Source: Ruminococcus sp. (GTDB taxonomy: Bacteria; Bacillota; Clostridia; Oscillospirales; Ruminococcaceae). Taken from it: a DNA stretch of 48,939 bases. This document shows, piece after piece, positions 21,396-29,631 of the stretch. Position 1 is the stretch's first letter. Every line of letters starts with the position of its first letter. A model generated the notes under the pieces. The model was not told the origin of the DNA, did no database searches, and worked only from the letters and a program-made list of their open reading frames with translations. A program made the position numbers and the translations under genes. The DNA is taken from the NCBI GenBank assembly GCA_017626015.1, contig JAGAJO010000024.1:1-48939 (forward strand), written 5' to 3'.

Positions 21396-21413
21396 GTATG
21401 ATATTATTATAAT
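21385..21413 (+). promoter_or_regulatory. Candidate activator-dependent late promoter
   Basis: TATAAT at 21408-21413 is preceded 17 bp earlier by TAATCT, a poor -35. The weak -35 and overlapping iteron fit activation by the 20925 product. Confidence 0.55.
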
Positions 21414-21522
21414 ACAGAAGTTTGCAAAAAGACATTAACAGCTCTGCCGATGTCACAGCAGATCATTTCAGATTTTTTGCAGATTTTTAGCGTGTCAGAT
21501 GACTGTTTTTTATTACATACTG

Positions 21523-21554
21523 AAAAGCAGCTAATATTTCAGGCTGCTTTTTTT
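21523..21554 (+). terminator. Terminator in late leader
   Basis: AAAAGCAGC (21523-21531) pairs with GCTGCTTTT, followed by more T. It lies between the late promoter and the HNH gene, so the promoter would make a leader RNA of about 135 nt unless read through. Confidence 0.7.
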
Positions 21555-21586
21555 ACGGTAATTTTTTTGAAGGGAGTCGGTCGGAT

Positions 21587-21967
21587 ATGCCAAGAAAGCC
21601 AAAGCGCCCTTGCAGCTTTCCAGGTTGTCCTGAATTAGTGGACGGAAGATTTTGCGAAAAGCACGCAAAAAAAGTCGGTCAGGATTACGAGAAATACGGG
21701 CGCCCTTACAAGTCGTCGGAAAGATACGGCAAGGAATGGCGGAAGATAAGATCGAGATTTATTGCTATACACCCTCTTTGTCAGGACTGTTTAGAGTACG
21801 GTATCACTCCGGTGAGAAAATCAGAAGAAGTCCACCACATCAAGCCGCTGGCAGAGGGCGGAACGAATGATTTTTCAAATCTGCGGGCGTTATGCAAGAT
21901 CTGTCACAGCAAGCGGACAGTAAAAGAAAATAACCGCTGGGGAAGGACTAAAAACAAGAGCCAATAA
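21587..21967 (+). CDS. HNH endonuclease
   Basis: This 126-residue HNH nuclease has zinc-binding C-x2-C pairs at 65/68 and 103/106, the HNH histidines H83-H84, then N98 and H107 (EVHHIKPL ... FSNLRALCKICHSKR). HNH genes beside terminase assist terminase cutting during HK97-type packaging. Here a leftward cassette separates it from terS by 3.1 kb, which is unusual. GAAGGGAG precedes the ATG. Confidence 0.93.
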   Translation: MPRKPKRPCSFPGCPELVDGRFCEKHAKKVGQDYEKYGRPYKSSERYGKEWRKIRSRFIAIHPLCQDCLEYGITPVRKSEEVHHIKPLAEGGTNDFSNLRALCKICHSKRTVKENNRWGRTKNKSQ

Positions 21968-21997
21968 AAACGACGGTTTACCACCGCCGTTTTTTTG
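21966..21997. terminator. Bidirectional terminator
   Basis: AACGACGGT pairs with ACCGCCGTT (one mismatch) and is flanked by A-run and T-run. It can stop the HNH transcript rightward and the ArdC transcript leftward. Confidence 0.7.
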
Positions 21998-22026
21998 TAG
22001 CCCATTATGCTTTTTTGTTGCGGATT

Positions 22027-23862
22027 TTAGGATCTGAGCAGATCAATAAATTGCTGTTCGTTGATAATGGTTATATTATAACCGTCAGCGATAAGTTTTT
22101 CGGCTTTTAAGAGCTTTTCGGATTTCTCCCCTTTAGGTGCATTGAAATCCTCATAGCTTCCCAGAACGAGAATATCTGTTTTTCTGGAAACTTTTTCAGT
22201 GACCTTTCCGCCGGCTGCTTTAACGGCTTTTTTAGCGGTCTCTCTGGATCTTTTAAGGCTTCCGGAAAAAACTACTACTGAATTTTTCAAGGTAAGCGGG
22301 GTAACGTCAGTTTTTGGATCTTCTGCGGGGGTTGACGGCTGGGCGTTATCAATTTTTTCTGTCGGCTGCAGAAGCTTTACAAGCCATTCGGCATTTTTAC
22401 GGAAACTTCTTGCTTCTCTTGTATGGTAATTAAACTTGTGCTCGTCCTCTTTCAGCTCGTGAAGCATTTTATCCTGTTCCGGGGTCAATCTGGCATCGGG
22501 GCGGGTCTTGCGGAATTTTTCTATTGAATTTACAACTTTATCGTATTTTTCAGCATTTTCCCGCAGCAGCTCTGCTGATTTTTCGTTCTGATCTGCTGAA
22601 TCGTTCAGATAGTCGATCAGATTTTTGACGTCTTCAGGGGTGCAGCCGTTTTTTATATCGGTAGCTAAAATTTTCAGATTTTTTATAGTTGTCGGAAAAA
22701 ATTCAGGCAAACAAAGCTCGATCTGTCTTGAACCGTTCTTGATTTTTAGGGCTTTCGGGAAAGTTTTTTTGACTGTCGGAATATCTGAAATTTTATCGGA
22801 AATTCTTTCAGAGGGTTCCGAATCGGTTACAGTTGCCGGAGTTTCGGCGGTTGTAACGGGTCCGGAGCTTTCCGGCAATCCGTCCGGCTTATCGTCGGAC
22901 GGGTCCGGGGTTTCGGGATCCAGCATATTCAGGATATATTCGGCGGCTTTTTGCGCACGGCTGGCAGCGTACACGATCATGTGCTTATCGTTTTTTAACG
23001 CCCTGAGCCACGACTGAATATAGGCGGCTGAATTTTTCAGCGTCGATGCGGTTTCCATACCGGAAGCGCTACACAGAAAAGCGGCTCCCATTTCGGCTAT
23101 AAGCTCCTCACGGCTGTAAACTTCTGAGCCGAAAGGATGATACGAGGCGGCATTAACGCCCTCACGGTCAAGGCGTGTTTTGTGTCCGGTCGAATGCGTC
23201 AGTTCGTGAAATGCCGTGGAATAATATGCTTCCGCTGTTTTGTATTGGCTTATGTCGGGGATTTTTACGGCGTCAACGATCGGGCTGTAATATGCCTTTT
23301 CGGAAATGCCGGAGAAGAACATTATACCGGATTTTTTTACATAGTCGGCTATGATCTTTTCAGCAGATACAGATCTTGCCGGGGGGATCGGTGCAGGCTT
23401 TGCGGTCACGCCTTCAACGTCGCTTTCGTGGAATACGGCGAAACGTCTTAGAACGGGGTAGCCGATGACGATCTTTTCGCCGTTCTCGTCCAGCTCGTCA
23501 GTCTCTTTTTTCTGGGTTTTGTAGAAATAGATATAATCAGCTTTTGCACCCTTGCGGATCTTGGCGCCCGATTCTGTCCACTGTTTGAAAGTGGCATAGC
23601 AGCCGGAGCGGTTGAGGATCATTTGATTGATAAAACTGTACGGCTTGCCGCTGAAATAGTTCCGTGCCGCTGCCGGGTCCCCGCTCCAGGGTTTTTCCCA
23701 TGGAATAATGCCGGCGCTCAACTGCTCTGTGATCTTTGCGGTGATCGTTTCGTAAATGTCAGGCTTGGACTTTTTAGCCGTCTCGCTGCTCTTGCGGGTC
23801 TTGTCGGCGATGGTGATCGTCTGGATCCTTCCTATGTAGTCTGAATTTGTTGCGTTTTTCAT
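22027..23862 (-). CDS. ArdC-like antirestriction protein with C-terminal BRCT
   Basis: This 611-residue protein has three parts. Residues 34-145 form an ArdC N-terminal ssDNA-binding domain (IPWEKPW, ARNYFSGKPYSFIN, GAKADYIYFY). Residues 165-315 form a zincin-like metallopeptidase with HELTHSTGH (H219, E220, H223) and EELIAEMGAAF. After a linker and coiled region, residues about 528-610 form a BRCT domain (VVVFSGSLKRSRETA; TDILVLGSYEDF). ArdC proteins are linked to protection of incoming DNA from restriction. Fusion to BRCT is uncommon to my knowledge. It is leftward inside the late region, which implies separate control. Confidence 0.9.
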   Translation of the reverse strand: MKNATNSDYIGRIQTITIADKTRKSSETAKKSKPDIYETITAKITEQLSAGIIPWEKPWSGDPAAARNYFSGKPYSFINQMILNRSGCYATFKQWTESGAKIRKGAKADYIYFYKTQKKETDELDENGEKIVIGYPVLRRFAVFHESDVEGVTAKPAPIPPARSVSAEKIIADYVKKSGIMFFSGISEKAYYSPIVDAVKIPDISQYKTAEAYYSTAFHELTHSTGHKTRLDREGVNAASYHPFGSEVYSREELIAEMGAAFLCSASGMETASTLKNSAAYIQSWLRALKNDKHMIVYAASRAQKAAEYILNMLDPETPDPSDDKPDGLPESSGPVTTAETPATVTDSEPSERISDKISDIPTVKKTFPKALKIKNGSRQIELCLPEFFPTTIKNLKILATDIKNGCTPEDVKNLIDYLNDSADQNEKSAELLRENAEKYDKVVNSIEKFRKTRPDARLTPEQDKMLHELKEDEHKFNYHTREARSFRKNAEWLVKLLQPTEKIDNAQPSTPAEDPKTDVTPLTLKNSVVVFSGSLKRSRETAKKAVKAAGGKVTEKVSRKTDILVLGSYEDFNAPKGEKSEKLLKAEKLIADGYNITIINEQQFIDLLRS

Positions 23863-23982
23863 GGTGTTTTCCTCCTGATTTTTAAAATTTTATGGGATCG
23901 GGTTTTATGGATAAACCCGTCAAAACCGAAATATTTTGTTTTGCTTTGCACCCCGAAGGGAGAAGAGGGTTGACCGCCTTTT

Positions 23983-24240
23983 TTATCCTCGCAGATCCTC
24001 GTCGGTGGGTTCTTCACTGTGAATGAAATACGCCTCGCCGGTTCTTTTGCCGTCCTCAGTGACCCAGTAAAAACCCTTGCAGTCGCTGTCTTCTTTAAAT
24101 TTAACGTCGTGATCCATCAGCCAATCTTCAAAACTGTAAACGCCGTCCGTTATGATGCTGTCCAGCTCCTCAGGGAAATTGTTGTTCGGGATAGCTTCGT
24201 CGTAATTATCCGTGTACCTAAAATTAATTCTTGTGTTCAT
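23983..24240 (-). CDS. Hypothetical protein upstream of ardC
   Basis: This 85-residue acidic protein has AAGGAGG seven bases before its ATG and lies 121 bp ahead of the ArdC gene in the same direction, behind the cassette promoter at 24306-24334. Its high Asp/Glu content is reminiscent of DNA-mimic proteins, but no family is recognised and that idea is only a suggestion. Confidence 0.8.
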   Translation of the reverse strand: MNTRINFRYTDNYDEAIPNNNFPEELDSIITDGVYSFEDWLMDHDVKFKEDSDCKGFYWVTEDGKRTGEAYFIHSEEPTDEDLRG

Positions 24241-24305
24241 AAAATCCTCCTTGCCCTGTTGGGCGGTTTGTGTTCGGCGTGTGCCGTGTTGTTTGGTATG
24301 TCTGC

Positions 24306-24334
24306 ATTGTACACGATAATTCGTGCAATGTCAA
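24306..24334 (-). promoter_or_regulatory. Leftward promoter of ardC cassette
   Basis: On the minus strand TTGACA (24334-24329), a 17-bp spacer and TACAAT (24311-24306). The spacer is almost entirely the first 18-bp palindrome, so a bound regulator would shut it off. Confidence 0.8.
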
Positions 24335-24409
24335 TACTTTCTTTTCAATTTTGGAACTTTGCACAAAAATTCGTGCAAAGTTTGTGAATATTGCACGATT
24401 GAACGTGCA
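24310..24409. promoter_or_regulatory. Three 18-bp palindromic operators
   Basis: TACACGATAATTCGTGCA (24310-24327), TGCACAAAAATTCGTGCA (24360-24377) and TGCACGATTGAACGTGCA (24392-24409) share TGCACGA/TCGTGCA arms. The first sits in the leftward promoter; the third overlaps the -35 of the rightward promoter for 24461. The 24461 HTH protein is the likely binder, giving autoregulation plus control of ardC. Confidence 0.8.
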
Positions 24410-24427
24410 GCCATTCTGTGTTATAAT
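24399..24427 (+). promoter_or_regulatory. Rightward promoter of small regulator
   Basis: TTGAAC (24399-24404), a 17-bp spacer and TATAAT (24422-24427) lie 33 bp before ATG 24461 and overlap operator 3. Confidence 0.65.
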
Positions 24428-24460
24428 ATATATAATATAAAAACATAGGTGGTGTATTAA

Positions 24461-24700
24461 ATGCTACGGTACAAATGCGACATTATGCAAAAACTGAAAA
24501 ATGCAGGATACAACACGAACAACATCCGCAAAAACAGGCTGCTAGGTCAATCTGAATTGCAAAAAATCCGAAAAAATCAGCCCGTAGGAATAACGGCGTT
24601 GTCACGGCTCTGCTCACTCCTGAACTGTCAGCCGGGCGATCTGCTGGAATACGTCCCCGACAACAACGATCCGCCGGGTCCCGGTGCAGATCAGGCATAA
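24461..24700 (+). CDS. Small Cro/C1-type regulator of ardC cassette
   Basis: This 79-residue HTH protein (GQSELQKIRKNQPVGITALS, then LCSLLNCQPGDLLEYV) belongs to the short HTH_26 (YozG-like) type. It is divergent from the ArdC cassette with three palindromic operators between. It probably represses both promoters, by analogy with small Cro-like autoregulators. GGTGGTG precedes the ATG. Confidence 0.85.
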   Translation: MLRYKCDIMQKLKNAGYNTNNIRKNRLLGQSELQKIRKNQPVGITALSRLCSLLNCQPGDLLEYVPDNNDPPGPGADQA

Positions 24701-24726
24701 ACGCCAGTACAAAAACACATACTTTC

Positions 24727-24777
24727 AGCCCCGCAAGGGTTGCAGACCTGAAACGATCTGCAGCTCGGCGGGGTTTT
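24727..24777 (+). terminator. Terminator after small regulator
   Basis: AGCCCCGC (24727-24734) pairs with GCGGGG (24768-24773), enclosing a second GCAGA/TCTGC hairpin, followed by TTTT. Confidence 0.6.
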
Positions 24778-24820
24778 GCTATGCCGACCGGATATTATTC
24801 AGATCAACCGAAAAACAAAA

Positions 24821-24896
24821 TATATCAAGATATAATACAATACCGCACGCACATACACAGGCGCACGTGTGCGGAATTGTATTATATCTTGATATA
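24821..24896. repeat. Long inverted repeat before terS
   Basis: Arms 24821-24848 and 24869-24896 match at 27 of 28 positions: a perfect 21-bp part, one A/A mismatch, then CCGCAC/GTGCGG, around a 20-base loop. No U-run follows. It lies in the non-coding stretch 24701-25072 just before the terminase small subunit, where pac or cos sites usually lie. Confidence 0.85.
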
Positions 24897-24917
24897 CACG
24901 CACGTACGCCCGTCCTT

Positions 24918-24942
24918 GGGGGTTAGGGTATGGGGTAGGGGG
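24918..24942 (+). other. G-quadruplex motif before terS
   Basis: Four G-runs of 5, 3, 4 and 5 (24918-24922, 24926-24928, 24932-24935, 24938-24942) with loops TTA, TAT and TA meet the canonical quadruplex pattern. The rest of 24943-25072 holds C-rich and G-rich patches and an A/T stretch with no ORF. Confidence 0.75.
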
Positions 24943-25072
24943 TATTCGAAAAGACAGAGCCGCCCCCCTGACAACGGTTGCGCACTATCACACAAAAAAA
25001 TCGGTTTTCAAGGGGGGTATTAACCTTTAGGTATTATTTTTAAAATATTAGATGTAGGGAGAGTGAGATTTT

Positions 25073-25606
25073 ATGGCTAAAGACGGCACTCAGAGGGGCG
25101 GTACACGAGTAAATTCGGGTAGAAAATCGAAAAAACTGGACAGCAAGCTGCTTGACGGAAAAAATGCTGTCGCCTTGCCGGTACCTGCGGATATGAAAGG
25201 TACAGATATGCCGTCTGTAAAGAACTATTTACGAACAAAGCAAGCAAGCGGCAAACAGTTCCGGGCAAAGGAAGTTTATTTGGAAACATATAACTGGCTT
25301 CAATCATTCGGCTGTGAAAATCTTGTAAGCCGTCAAATGATCGAACAATATGCTATTTGCGTTGCCAGATGGATAGCTTGTGAAGAGTTTATTTCGGAAA
25401 CGGGATTTCTGGCTAAACACCCTACGACAGGGGCAGCAATAAAATCCCCTTATGTCGATATGAGTCTAACTTATATGAAACAAGCAAATCAGCTCTGGTT
25501 TCAAATTTATCAAGTTGTAAAAGAAAACAGCAGCGAGAATGTCAGCGGGTTTGTCACTCAGACAGATACTATGGAAATGCTTCTGATAAAGGGACGTCCT
25601 AAATAA
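25073..25606 (+). CDS. terS: Terminase small subunit (P27 family)
   Basis: This 177-residue P27-type small subunit has the N-terminal DGTQRGGTRVNSGRKSK signature and the helical RQMIEQYAICVARWIACEEF core. It recognises the packaging site and loads the large subunit. It starts the structural operon behind a 372-bp non-coding stretch with unusual secondary structure. Confidence 0.93.
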   Translation: MAKDGTQRGGTRVNSGRKSKKLDSKLLDGKNAVALPVPADMKGTDMPSVKNYLRTKQASGKQFRAKEVYLETYNWLQSFGCENLVSRQMIEQYAICVARWIACEEFISETGFLAKHPTTGAAIKSPYVDMSLTYMKQANQLWFQIYQVVKENSSENVSGFVTQTDTMEMLLIKGRPK

Positions 25607-25705
25607 AACTATTACTGATCTGCATTATGTGAAAGTACAGATATTCTTAAACTGACTATAAGCATGAACATCGGCAACCGATTCTATACGTGGGAGGAAA
25701 ATGAA

Positions 25706-25870
25706 ATGTACTCAGAAAAGGAATTTCTTTTAATGCTTGAAAAATACAAACCCGTGATTTCGTTTGTCGCATATATACAGGCAAAGAGTGCGGCGGAACA
25801 TGGATATGTTTCAGCAGCATACAGCATTCTGAGAAATGAGATAATGCAGAAAAACAAACTAAACCGTTAG
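25706..25870 (+). CDS. Small hypothetical protein between terminase subunits
   Basis: This 54-residue helical protein has GGGAGGA upstream of ATG 25706; the in-frame ATG at 25664 lacks a site. A small ORF between terS and terL is often seen in such phages. No function is recognised. Confidence 0.65.
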   Translation: MYSEKEFLLMLEKYKPVISFVAYIQAKSAAEHGYVSAAYSILRNEIMQKNKLNR

Positions 25871-25943
25871 CGCTTCGCAGGAGGCGCTTTATTTATGCTC
25901 ACATGATCCATGCGGCGGAGGCAAAGCCGGGAGGGAAAAGAAG

Positions 25944-27563
25944 ATGCCTGCCAAAAAAGCGGGAATGAGAAAGCTGAAAAATTATAAGCCTACCAGATTT
26001 AAGGCAAAAACCTCAGTATACAACAAGGCTTATGCAGACTATGCCGTTGCCTTTATTGAGAACCTGTGCCACACCAAAGGTATCTGGGCGGGGAAAAAAT
26101 TTGAACTTATCGACTGGCAGGAGCAAATCATAAGAGACCTTTTCGGAATAGTAAAGAAAAACGGGTACAGACAATTCAACTTTGCATATATCGAGATTCC
26201 AAAGAAACAAGGCAAGAGCGAGATCGCCGCAGCTATTTCTTTGCTGCTCACCTGCGGTGACTGTGAACAAAGAGCCGAGGTCTACGGCTGCGCTGCTGAC
26301 AGACAGCAAGCTTCAATAGTTTTTGAGGTTGCCGCCGATATGGTGAGAATGTGTCCTGCCCTCGCAAGACGTACAAAGATACTTGACTCTCAGAAGAGGA
26401 TCATATTCCTTCCGACAAACAGCTTTTATCAGGTTCTTTCGGCGGAAGCCTATTCAAAGCACGGTTTTAACGTTCACGGAGTCATATTTGACGAGCTGCA
26501 CACTCAGCCCAACCGAAAGCTTTATGACGTTATGACAAAGGGTTCAGGCGACGCAAGAACCCAGCCGCTGTATTTTCTCATAACAACAGCGGGAACTGAC
26601 ACGAACAGTATATGCTACGAAGTACATCAAAAAGCCAAGGATATTCTTGAAGGAAGAAAAAAAGATCCGACATTTTATCCTGTAATATACGGTGCAAACG
26701 AGGATGACGATTGGACAGACCCTGAGGTCTGGGCTAAGGCAAATCCGTCATTGGGGATAACCGTCAGTATCGATAAGGTTCAGGACGCCTGCAACTCGGC
26801 AAAAGAAACACCGTCGGAAGAAAACGCTTTCAGACAGCTGAGACTCAATCAATGGGTAAAACAGGCGGTGCGCTGGATGCCTATGGACAAATGGGACTCC
26901 TGCGCCTTCCCTCTTGATCTGGAAGCTCTGAAAGGACGTGTTTGTTATGGAGGTCTGGATCTTTCGCAGACTACGGATATAACCGCATTTGTACTTGTTT
27001 TCCCTCCCCTTGATGAAGATGACAAATATCAGATACTGCCTTTTATGTGGATACCGGAAGAATGCATGGATCTGAGAGTAAGAAGAGACCATGTTCCCTA
27101 TGACGAATGGCACAAGCAGGGATTTCTTGAAACGACAGAGGGAAACGTTATCCATTATGGGTACATTGAGGAGTTTATTGAAGAGCTGGGGAAAATATAT
27201 AACATCAGGGAAATCGCATTTGATCGCTGGGGAGCTGTGCAGATGGCGCAGAATCTTGAAGATATTGGTTTCAAGGTCGTACCCTTCGGTCAGGGCTTCA
27301 AAGATATGTCCCCGCCTACCAAGGAGCTGATGAACCTTACGCTAGATCAGAAGATAGCTCATGGGGGACATCCTGTGCTTCGCTGGATGATGGACAACGT
27401 TTTTGTAAGAAGAGACCCGGCAGGAAATATAAAAATGGACAAAGAAAAATCCACCGAAAAGATCGACGGAGCCGTTGCCACGGTTATGGCGCTTGACAGG
27501 GCTATTCGATGTGGAAACGGAAGCGTATCCATATATGATGACAGAGGGCTGCTGATAATGTAA
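25944..27563 (+). CDS. terL: Terminase large subunit
   Basis: This 539-residue packaging motor has an N-terminal ATPase with Walker A-like PKKQGKS (86-92) and Walker B VIFDELH (D183, E184). The C-terminal RNase H-like nuclease is marked by GGLDLSQTTD, AFDRWGA and DGAVATVMALDRA. It cuts concatemers and translocates DNA through the portal. Size and motifs fit the Terminase_1 family used with HK97-type heads. GGAGGG precedes ATG 25944. Confidence 0.97.
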   Translation: MPAKKAGMRKLKNYKPTRFKAKTSVYNKAYADYAVAFIENLCHTKGIWAGKKFELIDWQEQIIRDLFGIVKKNGYRQFNFAYIEIPKKQGKSEIAAAISLLLTCGDCEQRAEVYGCAADRQQASIVFEVAADMVRMCPALARRTKILDSQKRIIFLPTNSFYQVLSAEAYSKHGFNVHGVIFDELHTQPNRKLYDVMTKGSGDARTQPLYFLITTAGTDTNSICYEVHQKAKDILEGRKKDPTFYPVIYGANEDDDWTDPEVWAKANPSLGITVSIDKVQDACNSAKETPSEENAFRQLRLNQWVKQAVRWMPMDKWDSCAFPLDLEALKGRVCYGGLDLSQTTDITAFVLVFPPLDEDDKYQILPFMWIPEECMDLRVRRDHVPYDEWHKQGFLETTEGNVIHYGYIEEFIEELGKIYNIREIAFDRWGAVQMAQNLEDIGFKVVPFGQGFKDMSPPTKELMNLTLDQKIAHGGHPVLRWMMDNVFVRRDPAGNIKMDKEKSTEKIDGAVATVMALDRAIRCGNGSVSIYDDRGLLIM

Positions 27564-27602
27564 TAAACGGCAGCGATAAAAAAGTGAAAGGAAGGATAAG
27601 CC

Positions 27603-28880
27603 ATGATGGCGACAATAGCAGAAAAACTAAAGCAGTTTGCATTTCGGTCGAGAGACAGACCCAAAGACGAAACGGAAGGAAGCAGATTCAGACCGTTCTT
27701 CGGAGCAAGCACCTCAAATAAGCGGGTATCAGAAAAAACAGCAATGCAGCTTACAGCTGTATACGCTTGTATCAAGGTGCTTTCAGAGTCGGTAGCGCAG
27801 CTCCCCCTCCACCTTTACATAAATACCGATGAAAAGGGCAAGCGGCTTAAAGCGACAGAACACCCTTTGTACTTTCTTCTGCATGACGAGCCAAACCCCG
27901 AAATGAGTTCTTTTGTTTTCAGAGAAGTTATGATGACACATTTGCTTGTCTGGGGAAATGCTTACGCTCAAATAATCCGAAACGGAAAGAATGAGGTAAC
28001 GGCGTTGTACCCATTAATGGCGGACAGAATAACGGTAAGCCGTAACGACAAAGGACTTATAGAATATCAGTACACTACTTCCAACATTGAGTCAGGTAAA
28101 GGCGGCGGAAAAACTGTCACTCTTCCCGCAGACCAGGTATTTCATTTACCGGCAATGGGATTTGACGGGCTTGTGGGATATTCTCCGCTTGCTATGGCTA
28201 AAAATGCCGTAGGAACTGCCATTGCCTGTGAGGAGTACGGTTCAAAGTTTTTCACAAATGCAGCAGCACCCAGCGGCGTACTGGAACACCCAGGAACGCT
28301 GAAAAACCCTGACAAGCTAAGAGAAAGCTGGAATGCGCTGTACAGAGGTTCGGCAAACTCCAGCAAAGTGGCAGTTCTTGAAGAAGGTATGACCTACAAG
28401 CCTATATCAATAACCCCGGAACAGGTACAGTTTCTTGAAACAAGAAAGTTCCAGACCGGAGAGATAGCAAGGATATACAGAGTACCCGGACACATGATAG
28501 GTGACCTGGAATGGACTACCTATGCAAACATTGAGCAGCAGTCGCTTGAATTTGTAAAATACACGCTGGATCCCTGGCTGGTGAGATGGGAACAGGAGAT
28601 AAAGCGCAAACTGCTGACAGGAGATGAAAAGAAAAACTACTACGCCAAGTTCAATGTTGACGGTCTTTTGAGAGGAGACTACGCTAGCAGAATGCAGGGA
28701 TACGCTCTCGGAAGGCAGAACGGCTGGTACAGTGCAAACGACATACGGAACTATGAAAATATGGAACTTATACCCGAGGAAGAGGGCGGAGATCTGTATC
28801 TCATAAACGGAAACATGACGAAGATAAAAGATGCAGGTATTTTTGCCGGAAACAGCGGCACGACGCAAGGAGGTGAGTAA
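27603..28880 (+). CDS. Portal protein (HK97 family)
   Basis: This 425-residue portal has typical segments: TAVYACIKVLSESVAQLPLH, HPLYFLLHDEPNPEMSSF, VWGNAYAQIIRNG and IARIYRVPGHMIGDL. A dodecameric portal sits at one capsid vertex and is the docking site for terminase and head-tail connectors. It starts at ATGATG 27603 with GGAAGGA and ends one base before the protease gene. Confidence 0.97.
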   Translation: MMATIAEKLKQFAFRSRDRPKDETEGSRFRPFFGASTSNKRVSEKTAMQLTAVYACIKVLSESVAQLPLHLYINTDEKGKRLKATEHPLYFLLHDEPNPEMSSFVFREVMMTHLLVWGNAYAQIIRNGKNEVTALYPLMADRITVSRNDKGLIEYQYTTSNIESGKGGGKTVTLPADQVFHLPAMGFDGLVGYSPLAMAKNAVGTAIACEEYGSKFFTNAAAPSGVLEHPGTLKNPDKLRESWNALYRGSANSSKVAVLEEGMTYKPISITPEQVQFLETRKFQTGEIARIYRVPGHMIGDLEWTTYANIEQQSLEFVKYTLDPWLVRWEQEIKRKLLTGDEKKNYYAKFNVDGLLRGDYASRMQGYALGRQNGWYSANDIRNYENMELIPEEEGGDLYLINGNMTKIKDAGIFAGNSGTTQGGE

Positions 28881-29609
28881 ATGAAAAAATTCTGGAGATG
28901 GGAAAACCGGGTCACGAACAGCGAGGAAGGCACGAAGGAAGAAAACATTTTGTATTTCGACGGGACTATTGCAGAGGAAAGCTGGTATGATGATGAAATA
29001 AGCCCGCAAATCTTCAAGGAGGAACTGGCTCAGTGCAACGGAGATATTACAATATGGATAAATTCTCCCGGAGGCGACTGCATAGCCGCAGCGCAGATCT
29101 ACAATATGCTGAGGGAATTTCCTCACAGTGTTACAGCAAAGATAGACGGTCTGGCAGCTTCGGCGGCGACTGTTGTCGCTATGGCTGCGGATAAGGTGTG
29201 CATATCGCCTGTATCAATGTTTATGATACACAATCCGTCCACCATTGCCTGGGGCGACACGCAGGAAATGCGAAAGACAATTGATATGCTCGACCAGGTG
29301 AAGGAGTCCATAATGAACGCTTATGAGCTTAAAACGGGGCTTGACAGGAAGAAGCTTGCCAAGCTTATGGACGAAGAAACGTGGATGAATGCATACAAGG
29401 CGATAGAGCTGGGATTTGCGGACGAGATAACTCAGCGCAGAGAGGATCCTCCGCAGTCAGCAGAATCAATGGCATACTCACAAGCGGCAGTGACAAATTG
29501 TCTGAAGGAAAAGATCATGGCAAAGAGCGGAATACCCGCAACAAAATCAAAAAATGAAGAACCGGCAGACGCTTTTTATGAGCGTCTTAACAAACTGAAA
29601 GAACTGTAA
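28881..29609 (+). CDS. ClpP-like head maturation protease
   Basis: This 242-residue serine protease of the ClpP/S49 type is used for capsid maturation. Motifs: ITIWINSPGGDCIAAAQIYN, catalytic Ser in GLAASAATVVAMAA, His in MFMIHNPS, and an Asp/Glu region later. It trims the scaffold part of the capsid protein. AAGGAGG precedes the ATG. Confidence 0.96.
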   Translation: MKKFWRWENRVTNSEEGTKEENILYFDGTIAEESWYDDEISPQIFKEELAQCNGDITIWINSPGGDCIAAAQIYNMLREFPHSVTAKIDGLAASAATVVAMAADKVCISPVSMFMIHNPSTIAWGDTQEMRKTIDMLDQVKESIMNAYELKTGLDRKKLAKLMDEETWMNAYKAIELGFADEITQRREDPPQSAESMAYSQAAVTNCLKEKIMAKSGIPATKSKNEEPADAFYERLNKLKEL

Positions 29610-29631
29610 TAAAAAGAAAGGCGGAATAACT

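Noticed and set aside
21450-21638. A 62-aa ORF in the late leader
   Set aside because: It runs through the terminator at 21523-21554, overlaps the HNH start in another frame and has no ribosome-binding site.
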